Assembly (NCBI RefSeq): GCF_003569915.1
Contig: NZ_KZ984440.1
Location: forward strand, 124,001 to 188,000
From: Comamonas testosteroni
GTDB lineage: Bacteria > Pseudomonadota > Gammaproteobacteria > Burkholderiales > Burkholderiaceae_C
Reading direction: 5' to 3'
Length of the DNA stretch: 64,000 nt
Below are positions 8,084 through 14,536 of the stretch, piece after piece. Position 1 is the first letter of the stretch, and the number at the start of each line of letters is the position of its first letter. The notes under the pieces are model-generated. The model saw only the letters and a program-made list of their open reading frames with translations. It ran no database searches and was not told the DNA's origin. Position numbers and translations under genes: made by a program.

Positions 8084-8216
8084 TCTTCTGCTCCTTGCCG
8101 CGCTTCGGCGCGCGTTGATTCACCAGAGAAGGTGCGGGGTCGGTGGAGGGGCTGTCTGCGAGCTGAGCCTTGCGGAGCTGCTTCAGCAACTTGATGGCTT
8201 GGGGTGAATTAATCAT
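8049..8216 (-). CDS. Small basic phage protein, 55 residues
   Basis: This reading frame fills the gap between the major capsid and DUF1320 genes. It starts M-I-N-S-P-Q-A-I-K-L-L and carries a basic C-terminal half (N-Q-R-A-P-K-R-G-K-E-Q-K). Mu-like head clusters often have a short gene at this position. No good Shine-Dalgarno sequence is visible before the ATG, which directly follows a hairpin, so expression is uncertain. No function can be assigned. Confidence 0.4.
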   Translation of the reverse strand: MINSPQAIKLLKQLRKAQLADSPSTDPAPSLVNQRAPKRGKEQKNANPVRDPGTA

Positions 8217-8224
8217 TGAAGGAA

Positions 8225-8242
8225 GGGGCCCCGAAGGGCCCC
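8225..8242 (-). terminator. Hairpin after the major capsid gene
   Basis: A perfect 7-bp GGGGCCC/GGGCCCC stem with a four-base loop lies 12 bases past the capsid stop codon. The following T-tract is weak on the minus strand, so it may attenuate transcription or stabilise the capsid mRNA end rather than fully terminate. Confidence 0.55.
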
Positions 8243-8253
8243 ACTTTCTCGGG

Positions 8254-9183
8254 TTAGATGGTCACAATCTTGATGCCACGAGTGGTGTAGATGTTGCTCT
8301 CACCGTTGGCCTTCTGAGCCTGGTTCACCAAGTAGTCGGCGGCCAGGGCAGGGGCGGTACCGGCCTCGACCACGAGGTAGGGGTACTTACGCAGCATGCG
8401 CTCGCCGGCAGGGTTGCGGAAGCTGTAAGCCAGGTCCAGAGCTTCTTGGTAGTTCTCGGGAGTCAGAGGCTTGTTGGAGCGAACGTGCGTGTAGCACAGG
8501 CCGGGGCAGTATGCCTTGCGAGCGCGGATACCTGCGGTCAGCACGTCGTAGAAGAAGGCGCGTTCGCTGTCACCGGCGAGGTGCTGAGCCGTGAATTCTT
8601 CTTGCGTGATGGCCAGGATGGCGCGGTCAGCCATGACGTACCAGTACGCACCGCCTTGGCCCTCGGGAGCAACGATGTCGTTCACGATAGTTTGGGCGAC
8701 CACGGGCTTACCGTCTTCGTCCTTCACGACGTTGCCGCTGTTGTCGGTCTGCAGGAACGTGTGGGTGCCAAACATGGGGGAGCCGGTGAAGGGGCTTTCC
8801 TTGTTCAGGCGCAGAACGTCCAGGATTTCTTCCTGCTCGGTAGTTTGAGCGGCCTCGAACAGCTGCTTGCCCAGCACTTGGCCGTTTTCGAAGGCGGAGT
8901 GGTCTTCGACATCCGTCAGCGGGATATCGTAGGTGTCTTCGAACAGGTCGATGGGGATGGAGAGGCCCATGGCCTTCAGGCGCTTGATGAAGCGCTCGCC
9001 AATCCACAGGCGACCACGGCTGCCCGGAGGGATGAGCATCGCTGCGCGATACACGCCACCGGTGGCCTTATCGTGAAACACGATACCGCCCAGTTCGTTC
9101 AGGAAACCGGCCTTCAGGCCAGCGAGGAATGCGAGGGTGCTTCCGCCTGCGATTGCGTTCAGGCCTTCTTTTGTCAATGCCAT
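8254..9183 (-). CDS. Mu T-like major capsid protein
   Basis: This 309-residue protein lies directly after the protease/scaffold gene. It begins M-A-L-T-K-E-G-L-N-A-I and contains W-I-G-E-R-F-I and D-I-P-L-T-D-V-E-D segments typical of Mu gpT-type major heads (HK97 fold). The length fits the family (about 300). It forms the icosahedral head after scaffold removal by the upstream Mu I-like protease. A hairpin follows the gene directly, consistent with a separately stabilised abundant message. Confidence 0.85.
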   Translation of the reverse strand: MALTKEGLNAIAGGSTLAFLAGLKAGFLNELGGIVFHDKATGGVYRAAMLIPPGSRGRLWIGERFIKRLKAMGLSIPIDLFEDTYDIPLTDVEDHSAFENGQVLGKQLFEAAQTTEQEEILDVLRLNKESPFTGSPMFGTHTFLQTDNSGNVVKDEDGKPVVAQTIVNDIVAPEGQGGAYWYVMADRAILAITQEEFTAQHLAGDSERAFFYDVLTAGIRARKAYCPGLCYTHVRSNKPLTPENYQEALDLAYSFRNPAGERMLRKYPYLVVEAGTAPALAADYLVNQAQKANGESNIYTTRGIKIVTI

Positions 9184-9215
9184 TTCGGTACTTTCTATTG
9201 CGTAGGGTGGGGGGG

Positions 9216-9635
9216 TTACAGGACGCGGCCGGAGCGGGCCATGTCTGAGGCAGCCTTGGCGAACACGTCGTACGAGTAGCCCAGTGCGTCGGCACGCTTC
9301 ATCTGGTCAGCGGTAAGGCCGAAGGTGGCCTTGCCGGAGGCAGCAGCAGAAGCGGCGGCCGGAGTTGCGGGGGTCACTTGCTTGGACAGGTTCGCGCTGA
9401 AAGCGGCGCTCTTGCCCTTGACGGCCTGCACGTCGGTTGCCAGCGCATCGACCTTCTCGGTCAGTGCGGTGAGGGCCGTCATGGCAGCGGCAACGGCCTC
9501 GGCGGTGGAGTCCGTAGCGGCAGGAGCTGCTTCAGCAGCAGCGGCGGCAGCCGTCACAAGCGCCTGCACGGCGGCTGCGACATCAGCTTCGGTGGAGCCT
9601 TCAGCGAGGCCCAAAATTGCGATGAGTTGTTCCAT
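9216..9635 (-). CDS. Internal in-frame scaffold (Mu Z-like) product
   Basis: Within the protease gene an in-frame ATG at 9635 (M-E-Q-L-I-A-I-L) would give a 139-residue Ala/Thr-rich helical protein that ends with the protease. Mu encodes its scaffold Z as exactly such an internal product of gene I. A promoter-like element lies 17-43 bases upstream inside the coding sequence, which strengthens the case. The ribosome site is poor. Confidence 0.5.
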   Translation of the reverse strand: MEQLIAILGLAEGSTEADVAAAVQALVTAAAAAAEAAPAATDSTAEAVAAAMTALTALTEKVDALATDVQAVKGKSAAFSANLSKQVTPATPAAASAAASGKATFGLTADQMKRADALGYSYDVFAKAASDMARSGRVL

Positions 9636-10232
9636 TCCGGTAGAGGAAAAAGAGTTGCGATGCGATGTATAGGCATCGTTTCCAGCTACTGAAGAGGGAG
9701 CAGGCATGCGCGTAAATGCGACCGGCATCTCGGTGGCAGGGTTGTTAGTGAGAGCGTTCGACTTCACCGACGTGATGCGAAACGAGGACTCAGAAGTGAC
9801 GCCCCCAAGGGACACAGCGCTCGTGTATCCAAAGTGCTTGTTGGCCAGCGCCTCCAAACCCAGCTCATTCAGCTCGAACAGGCCGTACAGAACGCCAGGC
9901 TCCAACCCCAAATCTGGTGCATGGTCTGCGGTGACCAGCGCGTAGGCCCAGCCGCGAGAGCGCGTGTCGGCCGCACCGGTCTCAGTTGCATGCTCCACGT
10001 CCAGCGGCAAAGGACGCGCGGGGTCAAAGTTGCCGATGACTTCAGCAGCGTCGTATGTGTATTCGATGCCGTGGCGGGCGTCATCAGAGAACGTGCGGAA
10101 CGGCGAGGCCGGCAGCACAGGGATAGCGTGAACGGTCACTTCAGTGCCGTCGGGCTTTGGAATCGTCGTTGTTGGCGTCTTCACGGGAGAAGCTGCAAAC
10201 GACGTCTTTGCTTCAGACTTGATAGCGGGCAT
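9216..10232 (-). CDS. Mu I-like prohead protease/scaffold
   Basis: This 338-residue protein precedes the major capsid gene. Its N-terminal half (about 1-190) resembles Mu I-type serine proteases, with L-P-L-D-V-E-H-A-T-E and a G-Y-T-S-A-V-S-L-G segment supplying candidate catalytic His and Ser. The C-terminal half is a low-complexity Ala-rich helical scaffold. The start was set at ATG 10232; an in-frame GTG at 10259 is possible. A terminator and a promoter-like element (GTTAGCTACACGTGC) stand just upstream. Confidence 0.8.
   Translation of the reverse strand: MPAIKSEAKTSFAASPVKTPTTTIPKPDGTEVTVHAIPVLPASPFRTFSDDARHGIEYTYDAAEVIGNFDPARPLPLDVEHATETGAADTRSRGWAYALVTADHAPDLGLEPGVLYGLFELNELGLEALANKHFGYTSAVSLGGVTSESSFRITSVKSNALTNNPATEMPVAFTRMPAPSSVAGNDAYTSHRNSFSSTGMEQLIAILGLAEGSTEADVAAAVQALVTAAAAAAEAAPAATDSTAEAVAAAMTALTALTEKVDALATDVQAVKGKSAAFSANLSKQVTPATPAAASAAASGKATFGLTADQMKRADALGYSYDVFAKAASDMARSGRVL
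9652..9678 (-). promoter_or_regulatory. CTATACATC promoter-like element inside the protease gene
   Basis: The minus strand reads GATGCCTATACATCGCATCG, then CAACTCTTTTTCC. It matches the elements before the trfA-like gene and the gene starting at 22647, including the downstream CAACnnCTCTTT-like part. It lies upstream of the internal scaffold ATG at 9635. Confidence 0.45.
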
Positions 10233-10246
10233 TGCACGTACGTAAT

Positions 10247-10270
10247 GGTTGATATGCACGTGTAGCTAAC
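10247..10270 (-). promoter_or_regulatory. GCTACACG promoter-like element
   Basis: The minus strand reads GTTAGCTACACGTGCATATC upstream of the protease gene. The previous unit's terminator stem ends only a few bases earlier. Confidence 0.55.
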
Positions 10271-10271
10271 G

Positions 10272-10292
10272 AAAAAGCCCTCCGAAGAGGGC
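10272..10292 (-). terminator. Terminator upstream of the protease unit
   Basis: A GCCCTC/GAGGGC stem with a CGAA-type loop is followed by TTTTT on the minus strand. It ends the unit containing the propeller gene and the 65-residue gene. Confidence 0.75.
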
Positions 10293-10332
10293 TCCCTTAT
10301 TCACCAGTGTTGTGGCCGGGTGGCGGGGCGGG

Positions 10333-10530
10333 TTACGCCTCGGGGTCAGGTGCTGCAGCGGCAGAGGCTTGAATCTCTGCAATCAAAGCAAGAGCGGCAG
10401 CTTCTGCTTCGTCGGGCTCCATCGGGCGAAAGCCGGGGCCTTCAAGGGAGAAGGGCTGGCGGATACGGATGCGGCCGTCGTCGCTTTCGATGATGAATCC
10501 ACCGGGGATGAGGGTGTAGTTCAGTTCCAT
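10333..10530 (-). CDS. Small phage protein, 65 residues
   Basis: This short acidic protein begins M-E-L-N-Y-T-L-I-P-G-G-F-I-I and ends in an Ala/Pro/Glu-rich tail. It follows the beta-propeller gene by 11 bases and is closed by a terminator, so it is the last gene of that unit. An upstream GGAG (from 'gagcctc' on the plus strand) serves as ribosome site. No function is recognised. Confidence 0.6.
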   Translation of the reverse strand: MELNYTLIPGGFIIESDDGRIRIRQPFSLEGPGFRPMEPDEAEAAALALIAEIQASAAAAPDPEA

Positions 10531-10541
10531 GAGAGGCTCCT

Positions 10542-11588
10542 TCAGAGTTTGCGGGCGTAGAAGATGGAAGACTGCGGAAGCTCTGCGTCAAGGTCGGAAA
10601 GTGAGAGCAGGCCAGCAGCTGCTGCTGAGCCTGACTGCAAAAACAGCCTCACGAACAGGTTGTTGCCAAGAACCTTGCCAACGTCGCAGCTGAAAGAGGG
10701 CAGTATCTGGTGGCCAAGAGTCTCCAGGCCGGCAATCTGCAGCGGGCGCAGCACAGGGCCCGCCTCCGTCAGGGATAGCAGGGCTGCAGGAGAGCCGTAA
10801 GCAGCGCTGCTGATGCTCAAGAAAGCCAGCTCGTCGCTAAGCGTGACGACAGGGCAAGCGGAGGTGAGTCCCGGCACGTCGTGCTCGGTAAGCACCATGG
10901 TCCGTAGGTCGATGGTGCACAAGCGGTAAGAGCCAGTAGCGCCAGCAGCACGTCCGAAGCCGACAAACGTATCGCCCAGGATGGTCACAGCGTACGAGTA
11001 AAACTCGTGAGTAAGCTCGGGCAGCTCAGTCACGGTGCGAGTACCTAGGTCAAAGACGCAGGTTCGATTCCCGGTCCCGCCTACTGCGCGCACGACCAGG
11101 AGGCGGTTGCGGCGTCTGTCGTAAAGAGGAATAGTCGAGTAGCCGGGGTTACCCAGCACTGAGCCGAGACGGGACCAAGTCTCACTTTCCGGCTCGTAGA
11201 ACCAAACCGCAGTTCCTTGCACGAGATAAAGCCCGTCGTCACCTGCGGCCCCGTACGGGTAAGTGGTGGCCATTCCGTTTTTCGGGCAGACGGCGCCTTC
11301 CCCCGTCAAGATGTTGTGGCGGCGCAAGGCATTGGTGGTGAACATGTAGACATGCTCGTCGCTTAGCGGGTCGCGTAGCCATCCGACATTAGTCGCGCCA
11401 GGGCTGGAAATAGAGCTATCTCCCTTCGTGAACGGCAGGAGCATCAAGCGGGCACCGAGCGTGCCGTGGATTGCGGGGTCGACGCGGACTTCGCGCATGC
11501 GTTTCCAACCGCGAGGCGTATCCGGGCGCGCGAACAGCTCAATGGTGCCTGGGATGACGGGCGTAGCGCCGGCAGAGACGAGGCTCAT
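10542..11588 (-). CDS. Kelch/beta-propeller-like phage protein
   Basis: A 348-residue protein shows repeated blade-like segments of about 45-55 residues with patterns such as Y-L-V-Q-G-T-A-V-W-F-Y-E-P and L-Y-D-R-R-R-N-R-L-L-V, suggesting a six- or seven-bladed propeller. It lies between the decoration-like gene and the protease and overlaps the former as ATGA. A virion surface or receptor/glycan-binding role is plausible but not shown. It could also be a host-gene-derived decoration; no catalytic motif was seen. Confidence 0.5.
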   Translation of the reverse strand: MSLVSAGATPVIPGTIELFARPDTPRGWKRMREVRVDPAIHGTLGARLMLLPFTKGDSSISSPGATNVGWLRDPLSDEHVYMFTTNALRRHNILTGEGAVCPKNGMATTYPYGAAGDDGLYLVQGTAVWFYEPESETWSRLGSVLGNPGYSTIPLYDRRRNRLLVVRAVGGTGNRTCVFDLGTRTVTELPELTHEFYSYAVTILGDTFVGFGRAAGATGSYRLCTIDLRTMVLTEHDVPGLTSACPVVTLSDELAFLSISSAAYGSPAALLSLTEAGPVLRPLQIAGLETLGHQILPSFSCDVGKVLGNNLFVRLFLQSGSAAAAGLLSLSDLDAELPQSSIFYARKL

Positions 11589-11902
11589 TGCAGCACCTCC
11601 ACGATGACAGTACCGGGCCCAGAGGCGGTAACCCGAATTGCGGACAGCTTTGTGCGAATTTCTTCAATCGCTTGCGAGCCTGCAGTCACTACTCCGGCGT
11701 CGCCGATGGCGGCAGGGATGAAGACGGGGTCGAGGGAGGCGTGCGACAGGCTCACTTCAACCATGGCTGTAGTGTTTGCGTCACACGAGACGGAAAACGT
11801 CGAATTCGGGAGAAGATTCGACGCTAGAAAAGGCTTGTCAGCTGTGACAGAGCCGCGTGTATGCGTGCCCAGCGTAGACACGTTTGTGATTGTTTTCGTC
11901 AT
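11585..11902 (-). CDS. Putative head decoration-like protein
   Basis: This 105-residue, beta-rich protein begins M-T-K-T-I-T-N-V-S-T-L-G and is rich in Thr/Ser/Val. It overlaps the propeller gene start by four bases, so the two are made together. Size, composition and location next to the head genes suggest a decoration or minor virion protein; no motif proves it. The start at 11902 was chosen over 11962 because the extra N-terminus is unlike phage proteins. A weak CTCTACAC copy of the promoter-like element lies about 30 bases upstream. Confidence 0.45.
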   Translation of the reverse strand: MTKTITNVSTLGTHTRGSVTADKPFLASNLLPNSTFSVSCDANTTAMVEVSLSHASLDPVFIPAAIGDAGVVTAGSQAIEEIRTKLSAIRVTASGPGTVIVEVLQ

Positions 11903-11985
11903 CGGAATCCAATGGAGTTGTTGGAGGAGATGACTTGTGTAGAGAGCGAAAGTGAGTATCAACCCCCGAAGTGGAGGACGGACAT

Positions 11986-12285
11986 ATGAAGTGGATTACG
12001 GGACTCGTCGGCGATTTATTCTCCGGAAGAGACAGCCTGCACGAGGCGCTGGAGGAGCGAGACTTTCTGAGTGCGCAAGTTGACGCGATGGAGGCGGGAA
12101 AGCCCATGGTCAACATCGACGGCTCACCGATGATGGGTGACGTCGACATTCACGGGAACCCCTTCGGCGTCACCAGTCCTGACTCGTTCGGTGGTGGATT
12201 GAGCGGCGGCGTCGATGATTCGTGGAGCAGCGGTGGCGGCTTCAACGACGACTCGTTCGGTGGCGGGATGGGCGGCGGCTTCTAA
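11986..12285 (+). CDS. Glycine-rich small protein on the opposite strand
   Basis: A 99-residue protein has a helical, charged N-terminus (M-K-W-I-T-G-L-V-G-D-L-F) and a C-terminal third made of Gly/Ser/Asp/Phe repeats. GGAGG lies 8 bases before the ATG, a clear start. It runs against the surrounding phage genes, beside the putative replication origin. It is a likely moron or a regulator linked to replication; the family is not recognised. Confidence 0.55.
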   Translation: MKWITGLVGDLFSGRDSLHEALEERDFLSAQVDAMEAGKPMVNIDGSPMMGDVDIHGNPFGVTSPDSFGGGLSGGVDDSWSSGGGFNDDSFGGGMGGGF

Positions 12286-12450
12286 CGCTGGAGGCGCTTC
12301 GCGTATGCACCAGGGCAGAGCTGCCGGGGAACCGCCTTTTAAAATTCATGAAGAGGTTCACATACAAGAAGTCTCAGCTCAGCGCAGCACTTGCTTGGTG
12401 AATACGACGCGCAGCGTCTATTTGCATCCTCTGCGGGGAATCACCTTGGT

Positions 12451-12492
12451 AACGAACAAATCCTGGAGAAGCTTTTCTCGGTTTTGTTCGTT
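12451..12492. repeat. 10-bp inverted repeat in the origin region
   Basis: AACGAACAAA (12451-12460) is perfectly inverted at 12483-12492 (TTTGTTCGTT). It lies between the opposite-strand Gly-rich gene and the AT-rich stretch at 12515-12532. Confidence 0.55.
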
Positions 12493-12514
12493 TTCAGGTT
12501 TCAAGAATTTCCCT

Positions 12515-12687
12515 GATTTAATATATTATTTCGGCCCCTCAAACGCCTACTGCTGCAACGCTTTTTCGGCGTGGTGGTGTGTAATTTCGCCGAAACTGGT
12601 GTGTGGTTTCGCCAAAGTCTGCTTGGTTTTTAAGCAAATTTCTCCTCCTGACCATTCCTTGCCGCCTCGCCGGTGTGTAATTTCGCC
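12515..12687. other. Candidate iteron-type replication origin
   Basis: Two copies of a 16-mer, GGTGTGTAATTTCGCC (12576-12591 and 12672-12687), and one variant, GGTGTGTGGTTTCGCC (12598-12613), lie 3' of the TrfA-like gene. The first two copies are spaced exactly 22 bp, the helical spacing usual for iterons. An AT-rich tract (TTAATATATTATTT, about 12517-12530) adjoins them. A Rep gene, iterons, an AT-rich segment and a nearby inverted repeat together form the layout of an iteron plasmid origin. Function is inferred. Confidence 0.6.
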
Positions 12688-12705
12688 AATTGCTTTTGGC
12701 CAAAG

Positions 12706-12726
12706 AAAAAGGGCCCCGGAGGGCCC
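12706..12726 (-). terminator. Terminator of the trfA-like gene
   Basis: A 6-bp GGGCCC/GGGCCC stem with a CGGA-type loop is followed by TTTTT on the minus strand, 19 bases past the stop codon. Confidence 0.75.
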
Positions 12727-12744
12727 TAACTAAACCTTGTCGAC

Positions 12745-13527
12745 TCAGTGTACTTGCTCTGAGCCACCGCGCTTGGTGATGCGCACTTTTCCATCCTTGA
12801 CGTCGAAGCTGTCAATCTCTCCAGCCTCCACCAGCCCACTCAGCTCTTTCTTCAGCACACGAGCAAATTCTTTGCCGGTATAGCCCGTCAGTCCGGACCA
12901 CTCTTGAACGTCTTCGAGTTTGAAGGGGACGAAGCACGCATCAGCTTTGACGAACGAGTAGAGCCAGCTTTCCAGGCCGTCCTTCGCAGCGAAGCGGACG
13001 GCTTTGTCGATGCATGTGAATGTGCTGTCAGCGAGCATGTTGGCTACGCGCTCGCTGAGCCACACGCGCCAGCGGCCACGCTCAAATTCAACGTCAGACA
13101 CGAAAGAGTACAGTGCTTCCTTCTCGAGCGTCAGGAGGCGTACTCGGGCGCGCTGGAGGCGCTTCAAGCTGTCTTTCAGCACTTGTACGCTGGAGGAGCT
13201 ATCCGCACGGCCCATCGCGACGCAAAACTCGCGAGGAGAGAACTGCAGTGCACGTGTGGCCAGCGAGCCTTCGCGCATCTTGATGAGCATCAACAAGACG
13301 CGCAGGTCATCTTGCTGCAGCTCTTCGCCAGCGTAAAAGAGGCGCACGCGCTTATTGTGCGTCGGCACTTCGACTTCCTGCTCATGCACCAAGCGAGAGC
13401 CCTTTGAGGCCTTGAACAGCGCGGACTTCAGCAGAGCGGGGGCGAACATCAGGGTGTCGCGGTGCATCTTCGGGATGAAGCCTTCGGCGGCTTCGGTTCG
13501 TGCTGTTGCGAGGGAGATTTGGGGCAT
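12745..13527 (-). CDS. TrfA-like plasmid replication initiator
   Basis: This 260-residue protein resembles the TrfA family of broad-host-range plasmid initiators. An M-F-A-P-A-L-L-K-S-A-L-F segment precedes two winged-helix-like halves, with L-Q-Q-D-D-L-R-V-L-L-M-L and later F-A-A-K-D-G-L-E-S-W-L-Y-S-F, which match the TrfA layout. Such proteins bind iterons, open the origin and recruit host DnaA/DnaB. Iteron-like repeats lie just 3' of the gene. It has its own promoter-like element and terminator. Finding it in the head-gene block of a prophage is unusual. Confidence 0.8.
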   Translation of the reverse strand: MPQISLATARTEAAEGFIPKMHRDTLMFAPALLKSALFKASKGSRLVHEQEVEVPTHNKRVRLFYAGEELQQDDLRVLLMLIKMREGSLATRALQFSPREFCVAMGRADSSSSVQVLKDSLKRLQRARVRLLTLEKEALYSFVSDVEFERGRWRVWLSERVANMLADSTFTCIDKAVRFAAKDGLESWLYSFVKADACFVPFKLEDVQEWSGLTGYTGKEFARVLKKELSGLVEAGEIDSFDVKDGKVRITKRGGSEQVH

Positions 13528-13548
13528 TGTGGTTCTCGAAAAAGAGTG

Positions 13549-13569
13549 GTTGATACTGCGTATAGCAAC
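13549..13569 (-). promoter_or_regulatory. GCTATACG promoter-like element before the trfA-like gene
   Basis: The minus strand reads GTTGCTATACGCAGTATCAA, almost identical to the copy at 22671-22691. It ends about 20 bases before the initiator ATG. Confidence 0.6.
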
Positions 13570-13606
13570 TGCGCAATCGTTCCCTCTTCCTCCCCGCCTT
13601 GCTCAT

Positions 13607-13634
13607 AAAAAAAGCTACCACGAAGGTAGCTTTT
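13607..13634. terminator. Terminator after the small membrane protein pair
   Basis: A long AAAAGCTACC/GGTAGCTTTT stem is flanked by A and T runs, so it may work in both directions. It separates the small membrane genes from the trfA-like unit. Confidence 0.75.
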
Positions 13635-13654
13635 ATGAATCAAGAAATCAGGGG

Positions 13655-13780
13655 TTAGCCGCCGCGGTAGCGGGGGTTGCCGTCTCTCTCGTAGAGCTTC
13701 TGAAGTTGCACGTACTCGTAATACAAGTACCCGGTCCCGGCTGCAAGCAGCAGAACAAGAACAACAAATAGCTTCTTCAT
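13655..13780 (-). CDS. Small membrane/secreted phage protein, 41 residues
   Basis: The frame reads M-K-K-L-F-V-V-L-V-L-L-L-A-A-G-T-G, then a polar tail ending N-P-R-Y-R-G-G. It is either a single membrane anchor or a signal-like peptide. Its ATG overlaps the stop codon of the preceding gene (ATGA), indicating coupled translation, and a terminator follows. No function is recognised. Confidence 0.6.
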   Translation of the reverse strand: MKKLFVVLVLLLAAGTGYLYYEYVQLQKLYERDGNPRYRGG

Positions 13781-14058
13781 TTCCTAGGGCTCCCGAAAAC
13801 GTACGTCAAGAGACGCATCGTCAGCTTAGCCTGGGACTCTTTCATCAGCTGCACTTTGTCGTTCGCTCTGCGTAGCTCGGTGAGCGCTGCAGCACTTTGC
13901 ATGGTGCCTTCTCGATTGAGTCTTTCAACTGCAAGCACGAGCTGGCATGTCAGCTTGTTGTACGCAATGCGGAATCGCAGCTCCTGGATGAAGACAAGCA
14001 AGAAGACGATGACCGCGAGGTACAGCAGAAGAGCGAGGACGGTTTGGATTTCAGACAT
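13777..14058 (-). CDS. Small inner-membrane coiled-coil phage protein, 93 residues
   Basis: One N-terminal membrane segment (about residues 5-22, V-L-A-L-L-L-Y-L-A-V-I-V-F-L-L-V-F) is followed by a charged helical cytoplasmic region. AAAGGAAACC stands before the ATG at 14058. A GCTATACG element lies about 46-66 bases upstream. It is translationally coupled to the 41-residue gene downstream. Membrane location suggests superinfection exclusion or replication anchoring, but nothing in the sequence decides this. Confidence 0.6.
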   Translation of the reverse strand: MSEIQTVLALLLYLAVIVFLLVFIQELRFRIAYNKLTCQLVLAVERLNREGTMQSAAALTELRRANDKVQLMKESQAKLTMRLLTYVFGSPRK

Positions 14059-14103
14059 GTGGTTTCCTTTCAATAGTTGCCTGGCGTGAGCTGAGTTATT
14101 TCC

Positions 14104-14124
14104 TCTCACACTTCGTATAGCAAC
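14104..14124 (-). promoter_or_regulatory. GCTATACG promoter-like element
   Basis: The minus strand reads GTTGCTATACGAAGTGTGAG upstream of the coiled-coil membrane gene starting at 14058. Confidence 0.55.
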
Positions 14125-14134
14125 GTGCTGAAAG

Positions 14135-14260
14135 TCAGTACCTGTCGTCTTGCTGCTTGTCAGCGATGCGTTTTCCGAGACATGCGCCCACGTAGAGACC
14201 GGTCAAGACCCACATGACCGCCGCTGTCGCTGCGGTCGGCCAATCCATACCCCAGTCCAT
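14135..14260 (-). CDS. Tiny membrane protein, 41 residues
   Basis: The frame M-D-W-G-M-D-W-P-T-A-A-T-A-A-V-M-W-V-L-T carries one membrane segment, followed by a basic end (G-K-R-I-A-D-K-Q-Q-D-D-R-Y). No standard Shine-Dalgarno sequence is visible. However, a variant of the recurring promoter element (TAGCTATGAGATTAGT) lies 11-30 bases upstream, as for its neighbours. It is the first of three small membrane proteins in a row. Confidence 0.4.
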   Translation of the reverse strand: MDWGMDWPTAATAAVMWVLTGLYVGACLGKRIADKQQDDRY

Positions 14261-14270
14261 AAAAATTTTT

Positions 14271-14290
14271 ACTAATCTCATAGCTACAAA
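14271..14290 (-). promoter_or_regulatory. GCTATGAG promoter-like element (variant)
   Basis: The minus strand reads TTTGTAGCTATGAGATTAGT before the 41-residue membrane gene at 14260. The match is weaker than at other sites. Confidence 0.3.
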
Positions 14291-14445
14291 TCATCGCATC
14301 GCTTTGCCGATTTCAGGCTCGATGGCGAAAGTACAACGCATCAGAAAGATGCCCCTCACTTTAATTAGACTTGTAATTATTTGTAAGTTTTTCTTGTCGC
14401 TGAAATCTGTAAGTTGTTGAAGTTATTGATGAATTGTCCGATGGC

Positions 14446-14463
14446 GGGCTTGCTCTCAAGCCC
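14446..14463. other. Hairpin in the moron leader
   Basis: GGGCTT and AAGCCC form a 6-bp stem about 75 bases before the first moron gene. No T-tract follows, so it is not a standard terminator; it might shape the leader RNA. Confidence 0.3.
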
Positions 14464-14536
14464 TCGGATGTAGCAGCTTTAAGGCCTGTGCCAGCGGGCT
14501 TAGCATCACGTTCCCTTCCCCTTTAGGAGAACGTCA

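Noticed and set aside
8170-9279. 369-codon plus-strand frame over the capsid gene
   Set aside because: Antisense to the Mu T-like capsid; no domain, no ribosome site and codon pattern of a mirror frame.
12576-12687. CRISPR array
   Set aside because: Only three 16-bp repeats with unequal spacing (22 and 74 bp), no spacers of constant length and no cas genes; iterons beside a Rep gene explain them.
12215-12733. 172-codon plus-strand frame through the origin region
   Set aside because: It runs through the iteron repeats, the AT-rich stretch and a terminator stem; protein is Cys/Ser-rich without sense and has no ribosome site.
14214-14420. 68-codon plus-strand frame before the moron genes
   Set aside because: No ribosome site and it covers the opposite-strand membrane gene and its promoter-like element.
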